DNA of 64,000 nt from Nostoc sp. 'Peltigera membranacea cyanobiont' N6 (GTDB lineage Bacteria > Cyanobacteriota > Cyanobacteriia > Cyanobacteriales > Nostocaceae): the NCBI RefSeq assembly GCF_002949735.1, contig NZ_CP026681.1, positions 992,001-1,056,000 on the forward strand, written 5' to 3'. A program made the translations under genes and the position numbers. Below the pieces are notes generated by a model. That model was not told where the DNA came from. It made no database searches and saw only the letters and a list, made by a program, of their open reading frames with translations. Below, piece by piece: positions 1 through 7,268 of this stretch; position 1 is the first letter of the stretch, and every line of letters begins with the position of its first letter.

Positions 1-53
1 GTCCTTTGACTAATGACTAACGACCAATGACTAATGACCAATGACTAATAAAT
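1..53. repeat. Short heptanucleotide repeat tract
   Basis: The first ~47 bases are degenerate 7-bp units of the type TAATGAC/CAATGAC, cut by the window edge. Such tandem heptamers are typical of intergenic DNA in Nostoc-type cyanobacteria. The Nudix gene begins immediately after the tract. Confidence 0.75.
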
Positions 54-491
54 ATGACTTACCGAAATCCTGCACCGACAGTTGATATCATCATTGAACT
101 AGTAGATCGACCTCATCGGCCAATAGTGTTAATTGAAAGACATAATCTTCCTCTTGGTTGGGCTATTCCTGGTGGGTTTGTAGATTATGGGGAAGCGGTA
201 GAAGTGGCGGCGCGGCGAGAAGCTGAGGAAGAAACGGGTTTGCAGGTGGAATTGATTGAACAATTACTGGTGTATTCCGATCCTAATCGCGATCCCCGTC
301 AGCATACGATTAGTATCGTGTTTTTGGCGACAGCGACGGGGGAACCAAAGGCTGGGGATGATGCCAAGGGTGTAGGGATTTTTGAGTATTGGTGTGTGCC
401 TGGTAATTTATGTTTTGACCACGATCGCATTCTGCGGGATTATTGGCGATATAGGCATTATGGGATACGCCCGAGGTTGGGGTTGTTTTGA
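54..491 (+). CDS. Nudix hydrolase
   Basis: A 145-residue single-domain Nudix protein. The Nudix box is complete: G41, E47, then R55-E56-A-E-E59-E60-T-G62, which forms the Mg2+ site that hydrolyses nucleoside-diphosphate-linked substrates. The substrate cannot be read from the sequence; ADP-ribose or a similar nucleotide sugar is possible for this short type. The ATG follows directly after a heptamer repeat tract, so any promoter must lie in or beyond that tract. A short sequence resembling the 3' end of this gene recurs at 1707-1739. The gene is separate from the mutT-like Nudix gene at 21.4 kb. Confidence 0.85.
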   Translation: MTYRNPAPTVDIIIELVDRPHRPIVLIERHNLPLGWAIPGGFVDYGEAVEVAARREAEEETGLQVELIEQLLVYSDPNRDPRQHTISIVFLATATGEPKAGDDAKGVGIFEYWCVPGNLCFDHDRILRDYWRYRHYGIRPRLGLF

Positions 492-550
492 TGCACTTTA
501 CTCGGTTAAAAATGACTTAAATAATTCATTCACTGTTGAGGAATGGAAGC

Positions 551-1312
551 GTGAAATTTGATGAACTTGATAGCAAAATGCGGGTATTTGAGACAGCACA
601 CGATTATTGTGTGCTACCTGGACTTTACATAGTTGCAAGATTAGATGGACGCAGCTTTACTCGCCTAACAAAAGAAGTGCATCAATTTGATGCTCCCTAC
701 GATACTCGGTTTCTAGACTTGATGCTTGCAACTGTCGAACATTTGCTCAATTGTGGGTTAGATATCACTTATGGTTATACCCAAAGTGATGAAATATCTC
801 TACTGTTTGCTCAACAAGAAAACACTTTCAACCGCAAATTAAGAAAACTAAATTCGGTTTTAGCAGGTGAAGCCAGCGCCAAATTTTCTTTACTATTAGG
901 TGCTATTGGCTGCTTTGACTGTCGCATTTCGCAGCTTCCTAATATAGAAGAAGTAGTAAATTATTTTCGTTGGCGCAGTCAGGATGCCCACAGAAATGCT
1001 CTTAATGCTCATTGTTACTGGTGTTTGCGTCGAGATGGCAAAAGTGTAACTCAAGCAACCAGCATGATGAAAGGGTTGTCTATTGCCGATAAAAACGAAC
1101 TATTATTCCAGTATGGGATTAATTTTAATCATCTCCCTAATTGGCAAAAACGAGGTGTGGGGTTGTATTGGGAGGAATACGAAAAGCAGGGATTTAACCC
1201 GATCAGTGGTGAAACTGTCCCAAAACTACGGCGCCGCGTCAGGCAAGATTTGGACTTGCCAATGAAGGATGAGTACAGCAAGTTTATTGCAAAACTTTTG
1301 ACTACAGATTAA
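551..1312 (+). CDS. Thg1-like tRNA 3'-5' nucleotidyltransferase
   Basis: A 253-residue protein of the tRNA(His) guanylyltransferase (Thg1/TLP) family, enzymes that add nucleotides to RNA 5' ends in the 3'-5' direction. The two metal-binding motifs are present: ARLDGRSF with D32 and YTQSDEIS with D80/E81. Family members in bacteria act mainly in repair of truncated tRNA 5' ends rather than in adding G-1. The open frame reaches back to a TTG at 536, but I chose GTG 551: it has a GAGGAA ribosome site at 538-543, 7 nt upstream, and family proteins begin with (M)KFDELDSKM. Its 3' end is overlapped by the convergent antitoxin-like gene. Confidence 0.85.
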   Translation: MKFDELDSKMRVFETAHDYCVLPGLYIVARLDGRSFTRLTKEVHQFDAPYDTRFLDLMLATVEHLLNCGLDITYGYTQSDEISLLFAQQENTFNRKLRKLNSVLAGEASAKFSLLLGAIGCFDCRISQLPNIEEVVNYFRWRSQDAHRNALNAHCYWCLRRDGKSVTQATSMMKGLSIADKNELLFQYGINFNHLPNWQKRGVGLYWEEYEKQGFNPISGETVPKLRRRVRQDLDLPMKDEYSKFIAKLLTTD

Positions 1313-1630
1313 TGGCACGGCAGTATCACTGCTTTGCGATCGGGTTTGGTAAACTAGCTGCAAGCACTCTTCAAAATCATCTCCTTGCCAGGTTCCGGCA
1401 AATTTTAGTAAGTCTTCTGCTTTAGAGCCTCTAATAATTGGTGTTGCTTCTTGTATTTCCGGTTTCGTTTGATGATTGGAAGTATCATCATTTTTTTCTG
1501 TTGAGAGGTCAAGAGATATTTGCTCGGTTCTTGATTTTGTTTTGAGAAAACGCAAAAAATCTAGTGTTTGGGTTAGTAGAACATCTGAGGATGATTCAAT
1601 TTCTTGGAGCAGTATTTCTTTAATATTCAT
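1226..1630 (-). CDS. Orphan antitoxin-like protein, extended C-terminus
   Basis: A 134-residue acidic protein. The N-terminal ~30 residues (KEILLQEIE, then LDFLRFLKTK) and the segment AEDLLKFAGTWQGDDFEECL resemble type II antitoxins of cyanobacteria. The family part ends near residue 105. The last ~30 residues, rich in Cys and hydrophobic residues, are read antisense to the end of the Thg1-like gene, so the original stop has probably been lost. No toxin gene follows; the downstream neighbour is the convergent Thg1-like gene. I infer a solitary, possibly decaying antitoxin. It could also be a stand-alone regulator. Confidence 0.55.
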   Translation of the reverse strand: MNIKEILLQEIESSSDVLLTQTLDFLRFLKTKSRTEQISLDLSTEKNDDTSNHQTKPEIQEATPIIRGSKAEDLLKFAGTWQGDDFEECLQLVYQTRSQSSDTAVPLICSQKFCNKLAVLILHWQVQILPDAAP

Positions 1631-1706
1631 CCTGGTTTATTCATAAATGATGTTTTGCAGTTTGTCGTAACTGTATTATACGAGTGCGATCGCTATGCTG
1701 ACCTGA

Positions 1707-1739
1707 CGGCATTATGGGATATGTCCGAAGTTGGAGTAA
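1707..1739 (+). pseudogene. Possible fragment of a Nudix gene 3' end
   Basis: These bases translate to RHYGICPKLE followed by a stop. The Nudix gene at 54-491 ends RHYGIRPRLGLF, and the DNA matches closely over about 29 bases. The upstream frame has a stop, so only a tail-like remnant remains. Chance similarity cannot be excluded for so short a match. Confidence 0.35.
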
Positions 1740-1849
1740 GAGGGACGAACCGCGAAGGACGCAAAGGGCGCGAAGGAAGAAAAGAGAAGAATACCTGTGA
1801 CACAAAGTTTTTGTGATTATACTGTGTCAGTGGTATTTAAAGGTGCATT

Positions 1850-3157
1850 ATGGATGCTGAGGAATTGTTAGAGAAATACGCAGCAGGGGAACTGAATTTT
1901 CGTTCAGTAAATTTGAGTCAAGAAAATCTCAAAGGTGCAGACCTCAGTGAGATAGACCTAACTAGTGCAAATTTGACTGGAGTTGATTTAAGTGGGGCAA
2001 ACTTAACTCAAGCAAAGCTTAATAGTACAAATCTCACTAATGCGTCTCTAGCAGATACAAACTTAAATTCAGTGAGTGCTTCTTCAGCAATATTTTATTG
2101 GACAGACCTCAATGGTACTGACTTAAGTTGGTCAACTCTCAATAGCGCAAATTTGAATCATGCAAACTTAGAACAGGCAAACCTAACAGGTATAAATCTA
2201 ACTAGTGCAAAAATGATTTATGCAAACTTAGATACAGCAAATTTATGTGGAGGAAATCTTAGTAGTGCAGACCTCACTGCTGCTTCTTTAGCTGAAGCGA
2301 ATCTCAGTAAAGCTAATTTAACTAAGGCAGATTTGAGTCAGGCGTACTTAATTGGATCAAACTTAACTCTGGCAAACTTGACTGAGGCAATATTGAAAAA
2401 TGCCAAACTCCAAGGAAGTATATTTCACAGAGCAAATTTGCACGAAGTTGATCTCTCAGGCATGAATTTGGCTGATATAGATTTTACAGCAGCATCTCTT
2501 CAAAGTACAAACCTTAGAAAAGCATTTCTCCAAGGAGCGAATTTAGAAAAAGCCAATCTGCGATGGGCAAATTTAATCAAAGCAAATTTAGATGGAGCAA
2601 ATTTGAGAAGGGCTGATTTAACTGGGGCAGATGTTTATGGAGCAACCTTTAAAGATGCAGACCTGACTGGTGCGATAATGCCAGATGGAGAAGTTTACAA
2701 ACCGATCGCTTCTCAGCTAGAAATCGGTAAACAGGAAACATCGTTAGAGAAAGTAATATCTATGACCCGTAAAGTAATTAATACTGATAACGCACCCGCA
2801 CCAGTGGGCCCTTATAATCAAGCGATCGCAGCTTCAGGTCAATTTCTATTCATAGCTGGACAAATTGCCATCGATCCCCGCCTTGGTGATGTCGTCTATA
2901 CTGATGATGTCAAAAAGCAAACTGAGCAGGTATTAGCTAACCTTGAAGCCATCCTCACAGCAGCCGGTGCGACTTTTCAAGATGTGGTCAAGACCACTGT
3001 ATTTTTAGCTGATATGAATGATTTCGCGGCTGTGAATGCCATTTATGCTAAATATTTCCCGGAAGATACAGCCCCAGCACGGGCTTGTGTGCAGGTATCG
3101 CGCTTACCTAAAGATGTGTTAGTAGAAATTGATGCGATCGCTGTAATTAGCGGTTAG
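1850..3157 (+). CDS. Pentapeptide-repeat protein fused to RidA domain
   Basis: A 435-residue protein with two parts. Residues ~18-285 are continuous pentapeptide repeats of the A(N/D)Lxx type, which fold as a right-handed beta-helix; this family in cyanobacteria is mostly of unknown function. Residues 305-435 form a complete RidA (YjgF/YER057c/UK114) domain with GPYNQA, PARACVQV and VEIDAIAV; RidA proteins hydrolyse reactive enamine/imine intermediates. The second part begins at an in-frame ATG (2762) with a weak GAGA element 11 nt upstream, and 131 residues is the normal length of a free-standing RidA. Either a true fusion or a read-through pair with internal initiation is possible. Confidence 0.8.
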   Translation: MDAEELLEKYAAGELNFRSVNLSQENLKGADLSEIDLTSANLTGVDLSGANLTQAKLNSTNLTNASLADTNLNSVSASSAIFYWTDLNGTDLSWSTLNSANLNHANLEQANLTGINLTSAKMIYANLDTANLCGGNLSSADLTAASLAEANLSKANLTKADLSQAYLIGSNLTLANLTEAILKNAKLQGSIFHRANLHEVDLSGMNLADIDFTAASLQSTNLRKAFLQGANLEKANLRWANLIKANLDGANLRRADLTGADVYGATFKDADLTGAIMPDGEVYKPIASQLEIGKQETSLEKVISMTRKVINTDNAPAPVGPYNQAIAASGQFLFIAGQIAIDPRLGDVVYTDDVKKQTEQVLANLEAILTAAGATFQDVVKTTVFLADMNDFAAVNAIYAKYFPEDTAPARACVQVSRLPKDVLVEIDAIAVISG

Positions 3158-3308
3158 TACTACACACTTACAAAAAAAGCCTACAACTCTCCAAACAAAT
3201 TAGGCTTGATTATTGACTTTTGTTCTTAAAAGCTATAAATATTTTTTAGGGGTTAATTGCAATTAATTAGCAAAAAAACTGAGAAAACTTCCTAATGGAG
3301 AGTCGCAA

Positions 3309-4283
3309 ATGAGTGTGAGGAAAAAGAGCTTATTGGGCGCTGGCGCGGCATTTACAGTGCTTACAGGTTTAGTATTCAGCACAGTAGGGGCTATGCAGGC
3401 AACGATCGCCAACCCCACCGCTAATCAACAAACACCACGCTTACTTGCCCAAGGGCAGAAGACTTTAACAATAGTTTTTCCCAGTCGTGCTGATTCTACA
3501 GACTTGCAAAATAAGGCAAATGCAGTAGGAGCTTTTTTATCCAAAGAGTTAGGAATTCCAGTCGTCGCCCAAGTTGGTGATGATACAGCTGCTGTGGAAG
3601 CTTTGAGAGCAAATCGGGCTGATGTCGCTTTTTTAAGTAGCCGTCCGGCTTTGAAAGCAAAACAATTAGCAAATTCCAGCTTGTATCTAGCCGAAGTTCG
3701 TTCCACTTATTCTGGAAGATACACCTATAGCTCAACATTTATTGTCCCTAAGAATAGTCCCCTCAAAACTCAAAGTTCAGCTAAAGCCACTTTAGAACAA
3801 CTGCGGGGCAAAAGAATTGCTTTTACTTCCCCTACTTCTGGCTCTGGGTTTATTATCCCTGTCGCTGAGTTGGTCAAACAAAAATTTGTACCCAACCGCG
3901 ATCGCTTAGATAATTTCTTTGGTCAAGTTTCTTATGGCGGCAATTACAGCAAAGCCTTGCAAGCAGTTGTGCGCGGTCAAGCTGATGTGGCTGTTGTGTC
4001 AGAATATGCTCTCAATCCACCTTATATCACCGCCCAAGAGAAGAATCAGTTACGGGTTCTGCACAAAATTACTGGTGTACCTGCCCACGGTATTGCCATT
4101 GATGATGATGTTCCAGCCCCAACACGGGAAAAAATCATCAACGCTTTACTGAAATTAAATCAGTCGCAAAATAATAAGTTGTTAAACGACTTGTATAATT
4201 CCACAGAATTAGTCCGAATTGACCACGATCGTCACCTAGCAACTATCCGTGAGGCTCTGCAAATCGCTGGCATTGAACCATAA
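3309..4283 (+). CDS. phnD: Phosphonate/phosphate-type ABC substrate-binding protein
   Basis: A 324-residue periplasmic binding protein of the PhnD family. It has an N-terminal Sec signal (basic MSVRKK, then a hydrophobic stretch to about residue 35) without a lipobox. The mature part has the PhnD fold signatures, with LTIVFPSRAD at the start, the ADVAFLSSRPAL segment, and SGSGFIIPV near the ligand-binding hinge. It is the first gene of a phnD-phnC-phnE set, each separated by repeat-bearing gaps of 170-230 bp. No C-P lyase or phosphonatase gene is in the window, so the ligand (phosphonate, phosphite or phosphate) is undecided. Confidence 0.85.
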   Translation: MSVRKKSLLGAGAAFTVLTGLVFSTVGAMQATIANPTANQQTPRLLAQGQKTLTIVFPSRADSTDLQNKANAVGAFLSKELGIPVVAQVGDDTAAVEALRANRADVAFLSSRPALKAKQLANSSLYLAEVRSTYSGRYTYSSTFIVPKNSPLKTQSSAKATLEQLRGKRIAFTSPTSGSGFIIPVAELVKQKFVPNRDRLDNFFGQVSYGGNYSKALQAVVRGQADVAVVSEYALNPPYITAQEKNQLRVLHKITGVPAHGIAIDDDVPAPTREKIINALLKLNQSQNNKLLNDLYNSTELVRIDHDRHLATIREALQIAGIEP

Positions 4284-4328
4284 TTTAGTTAACAGTTATT
4301 TAGCGAACATCTTGAATAACTGTTAGCA

Positions 4329-4485
4329 GATGTTTTAAAAGTGGTCGGCTGTAAGTTTAGGTACTTCTAGATCCCCCCTAACCCCCCTTCAAAAGGGGGG
4401 AACCGGAATTAAAGTCCCCCTTTTTAAGGGGGATTTAGGGGGATCTAAAACGTTTTGCTAACGACCAAAGAACTTTTAAAACATC
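4329..4485. repeat. MITE-like palindromic element between phnD and phnC
   Basis: The ends form a perfect 14-bp inverted repeat, GATGTTTTAAAAGT at 4329-4342 and its complement at 4472-4485. The interior holds a second palindrome built of C-runs and G-runs (GATCCCCCC to GGGGGATC). The same architecture and related ends occur at 58708-58914, so this is a dispersed non-autonomous element. It sits in the 227-bp gap between phnD and phnC and could form a large RNA hairpin that reduces read-through. Confidence 0.75.
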
Positions 4486-4510
4486 CTCATAACCAGATAA
4501 ATAAATTTCT

Positions 4511-5245
4511 ATGAATGATTATGTTATTGAGTGTCATAACCTAGAGACAGCTTATGCTCCATCTCTTAATCGTCCTATTCTGAATGGGATTAATTGCCAG
4601 ATTAAACGCGGTGAATTTGTCGTTTTGCTGGGGCTAAATGGTGCTGGTAAATCTACATTACTACGATCGCTAGTTGGACTAGTGCCATCAGTGAGAGGAG
4701 AATTGCTCGTCAATAATGTTGAGATGAATCCCCGAACACTGCCAAAAATTCGGCGAGATGTTGGGATGTTATTTCAAGGTGGCGGATTGATTCGGCAGTT
4801 ATCAGCACTGGAAAACGTCTTGTGCGGATGCCTTGGTAAAAGAACAACTTGGCAAACATTGTTGGGATTTTCCAAACGCGATCGCATGTTGGCACTAAAT
4901 TTATTAGAACAGTTAGGACTCGGAGAGTTAGCTTTTCAAAAAACCAGTCAATTAAGCGGCGGACAGCAACAACGAGTAGCGATCGCTCGGACTTTAATTC
5001 AATCACCGCAAATTCTCTTAGTTGATGAACCCATCACTGGTTTAGATGTTGTCGCATCGCAACAAGTCATGGAAACTCTATCTGAATTGCACACTCAGCA
5101 AGGTATGACTATTGTTGCAGTTTTGCACGATTTGGGAATCGCAGAAAAATATGCAGGGCAAGCGATCGTCTTAGATGCTGGACGCGTCGTTTACCAAGGA
5201 CTTTGTGACAACTTACAAGCTCAATTTGCTAAAGTTTCCGCTTGA
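4511..5245 (+). CDS. phnC: Phosphonate-type ABC transporter ATPase
   Basis: A 244-residue ABC ATPase. Walker A is GLNGAGKST (41-49), the Q-loop glutamine is Q89, the signature is LSGGQQQR (148-155), and Walker B is ILLVDEP (168-174); all are intact. Its length and similarity to PhnC, and its place between a PhnD-type binding protein and a PhnE-type permease, identify it as the energy-coupling subunit. The start ATG is preceded by a MITE-like palindrome, so it may be transcribed from its own promoter or by read-through from phnD. Confidence 0.87.
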   Translation: MNDYVIECHNLETAYAPSLNRPILNGINCQIKRGEFVVLLGLNGAGKSTLLRSLVGLVPSVRGELLVNNVEMNPRTLPKIRRDVGMLFQGGGLIRQLSALENVLCGCLGKRTTWQTLLGFSKRDRMLALNLLEQLGLGELAFQKTSQLSGGQQQRVAIARTLIQSPQILLVDEPITGLDVVASQQVMETLSELHTQQGMTIVAVLHDLGIAEKYAGQAIVLDAGRVVYQGLCDNLQAQFAKVSA

Positions 5246-5266
5246 GTGGGATTTGATTTCACAAAA

Positions 5267-5333
5267 AAGACGCGATGAATCGCCGTCTCTACAATAATCA
5301 ATCTTTTGTAGAGACGGCGATTTATCGCGTCTT
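5267..5333. repeat. Palindromic repeat between phnC and phnE
   Basis: Two 28-bp arms (5267-5294 and 5306-5333) are near-perfect inverted repeats separated by 11 bp. Both contain the motif GTAGAGACG...CGCGTC also seen at 22462-22487, 31372-31399 and 45152-45179. It is a member of a dispersed palindrome family. As RNA it would form a strong hairpin between two genes of one transporter. Confidence 0.8.
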
Positions 5334-5417
5334 GTCTTAACCGAACAGTATTGCATTCTGACTCCTGTTAGCGGTAGCGGGGCGTTTAGCCCATTCTGAA
5401 TTCTTCTTCAATACAAT

Positions 5418-6212
5418 ATGAGTTACTTTTTTAAGTCAAAACGCTTACGCTTCTACTCTTGGCTGAGTTCTCTACTCATCTCATTAATTGTTGTGGTAGT
5501 TTATGGTTGGGCTTTGCGAGGACTCAAACTCGATTTTGAACTGCTAAGTTCTAGCTGGCCATACATCACCGATTTTATTACCCGATTATTTCCTCCCGAT
5601 TGGAAAGTTTTAGATATTGCAGTTAAGGCACTAATTGAAACTGTACAAATGTCTTTATGGGGAACTACCATTGGGGCAATTCTTTCTGTACCGATTGCTA
5701 TAGCTAGCGCCAGCAATATTGCGCCTGGGTGGTTGCGATCGCTAGCTAATTTACTGCAAAATACTGTACGTTCCGTCCCCTCAATTATTCTGGGGCTAAT
5801 TTTTGTTGCCGCCACTGGGTTAGGCGCACCAGCAGGAACTTTCGCTTTGGGAATCTACACCATCGGCTACCTTGCCAAATTTTATCAACAGGCAATTGAA
5901 GCCGTTGATCCGCGTTCTCTTGAATCCTTGCAAGTTATCGGAGCCTCCAAGCTACAGATTGCTCAATACGGCATTCTCCCGCAAGTGCTACCTCTGGGAT
6001 TGGGTTACACCTTTTGGATGTTTGAGTACAACATTCGTGCTGCTTCTGTCTTGGGTGTAGTTGGTGCAGGTGGTATTGGCTTTCAGTTAAAAAGTTACAT
6101 CGACGGGTTCGAGTACACCAAAGCAACAACTATGATGTTAGTGCTTTTGGTAGTCGTCACAGTAATTGATGCTTTTAGTAGCCAATTACGTCATCGGCTC
6201 GATTCTATGTAG
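5418..6212 (+). CDS. phnE: Phosphonate-type ABC transporter permease
   Basis: A 264-residue inner-membrane permease with about six hydrophobic segments, the first at residues 15-34. The cytoplasmic EAA loop, which contacts the ATPase, is visible at about 161-189 (EAVDPRSLES, then GASKLQIAQYGILPQ). It completes the phnD-phnC-phnE transporter. Only one permease gene is present, so a homodimer is likely. A repeat-bearing 172-bp gap separates it from phnC. Confidence 0.87.
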   Translation: MSYFFKSKRLRFYSWLSSLLISLIVVVVYGWALRGLKLDFELLSSSWPYITDFITRLFPPDWKVLDIAVKALIETVQMSLWGTTIGAILSVPIAIASASNIAPGWLRSLANLLQNTVRSVPSIILGLIFVAATGLGAPAGTFALGIYTIGYLAKFYQQAIEAVDPRSLESLQVIGASKLQIAQYGILPQVLPLGLGYTFWMFEYNIRAASVLGVVGAGGIGFQLKSYIDGFEYTKATTMMLVLLVVVTVIDAFSSQLRHRLDSM

Positions 6213-6296
6213 TATTTAATTGTTAATTTTAAATTTGAGGCAAACCTATATAACTTTGGGAATACTGAAATAAAGTACCCTAAAGGAGTATTAAAA

Positions 6297-6770
6297 ATGG
6301 CAGAAAATCGTATCAGTGCCAGCCTCGCCCCAGCAGATAAAGAAGCAGTCATGCAGGCGATCGCTACAATTAAAGAAAAGTTACCGTTTTTGGTTGATTT
6401 GACCCCCGAAGAACGGCGAACAATGTTGAAGATGGGAGATAAAAGTCGCGCTTTTGTCAGCAAAGCCTTAGAAGTGGCGACACAGAATCCTAACTTTTTG
6501 CCCCGTTCTTTTGATTTAGAAGAGATGCGCCGCGATTTAGCGCTATTTGAATCGTTGTATCCAGTGTTTTTGTCTCTAACCCAACTGCAAGAATTGGTAG
6601 ATGATACCTGTATAGCCTCTGCTAGCGAAGCATACACAGCAGCATTAGCAGTTTATAGCTATGCCAAAGCTAGCGGTGATGTGACAGGTTTAGATGGAGT
6701 AATTGATGAGATGGGACGCAGGTTTAACCGCCGTTCCAAGAAAAAGCAACCCGAAGTCCCAGTTAGCTAA
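6297..6770 (+). CDS. Conserved hypothetical protein
   Basis: A 157-residue, mostly helical soluble protein with no signal peptide or membrane segment. The N-terminal part (KLPFLVDLTPEER, then KMGDKSRAFVSKALE) resembles a widespread bacterial family without assigned function. The C-terminus is basic (RRSKKK). An AGGAG ribosome site lies just before the ATG. It lies 84 bp after phnE on the same strand and could be co-transcribed, but nothing in it points to transport. Function unknown. Confidence 0.7.
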   Translation: MAENRISASLAPADKEAVMQAIATIKEKLPFLVDLTPEERRTMLKMGDKSRAFVSKALEVATQNPNFLPRSFDLEEMRRDLALFESLYPVFLSLTQLQELVDDTCIASASEAYTAALAVYSYAKASGDVTGLDGVIDEMGRRFNRRSKKKQPEVPVS

Positions 6771-7268
6771 AGCTTAAAACAGGTAATCATACCAGTTGTA
6801 AACTTACTAAAATACACATAATTTGTAGGGGCATAACATTGTTATGCCCTTTTCACGTTTTCTATCCAAAGATTCTTGAAACCCGCGCAGGCGGGTTTTG
6901 TCTGTGTAGCCGCGATTTCTAATCGCCAAGGCATTTTTGAGCCTCAAAAGGTCAACATCGAGCCTCAGAAGGTCAACGTCGAGCCTCAGAAGGTCAACGT
7001 CGAGCCTCAGAAGGTCAACATTGAACCTCAAAAGGTCAACATTGAGCCTCAGAAGGTCAACATTGAACCTCAAAAGGTCAACATCGAGCCTCAAAAGGTC
7101 AACATCAAGCCTCAGAAGGTCAACATCGAGCCTCAAAAGGTCAACATTGAGCTTCAGAAGGTCAATGCATATAAAATTACCTCAAAAAAATTTAATAAAT
7201 TCCGAAATATAGAGTGTGTATTTAGTAGTTATTCTGTAAACATTAGCATCTCAAAATTGAATCTTGTA
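6771..7268 (+). promoter_or_regulatory. Long repetitive leader of the first STAND ATPase gene
   Basis: This 498-bp region contains a GC-rich hairpin (GGGCATAAC 6829-6837, GTTATGCCC 6841-6849, then a T-run) followed by the 21-bp repeat array and an AT-rich stretch before the ATG at 7269. The same order, with only one 21-bp unit, precedes the second ATPase gene at 10190-10432. In that copy the frame through the unit closes at a TAA, so I read the region as untranslated leader rather than as an N-terminal extension. Confidence 0.6.
6939..7169 (+). repeat. Tandem array of eleven 21-bp units
   Basis: Eleven contiguous 21-bp units with consensus GAGCCTCARAAGGTCAACRTY run without gaps. They differ at only a few positions, mainly the A/G in CARAAGG and the last three bases. 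The array is open in several frames on both strands, which produces spurious repetitive ORFs (EPQKVNI and RLDVDLL types). A single unit is found at the matching site upstream of the paralogue (10313-10333), so this is an expansion after duplication. Confidence 0.93.

Noticed and set aside
1604..1816. 70-residue ORF
   Set aside because: Composition is low-complexity at its end (KGREGRKEK), no ribosome site, overlaps the antitoxin start antisense.
6807..7136. Antisense ORF of LRLDVDL repeats
   Set aside because: It is the reverse reading of the 21-bp array.
6939..7169. CRISPR array
   Set aside because: The 21-bp units are contiguous with no unique spacers, and no cas genes are present.
6876..7268. 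In-frame 131-residue N-terminal extension of the first STAND protein with EPQKVNI repeats
   Set aside because: The paralogue starts at the residue matching ATG 7269, and its leader has one 21-bp unit followed by an in-frame TAA. The repeats are open in other frames too.
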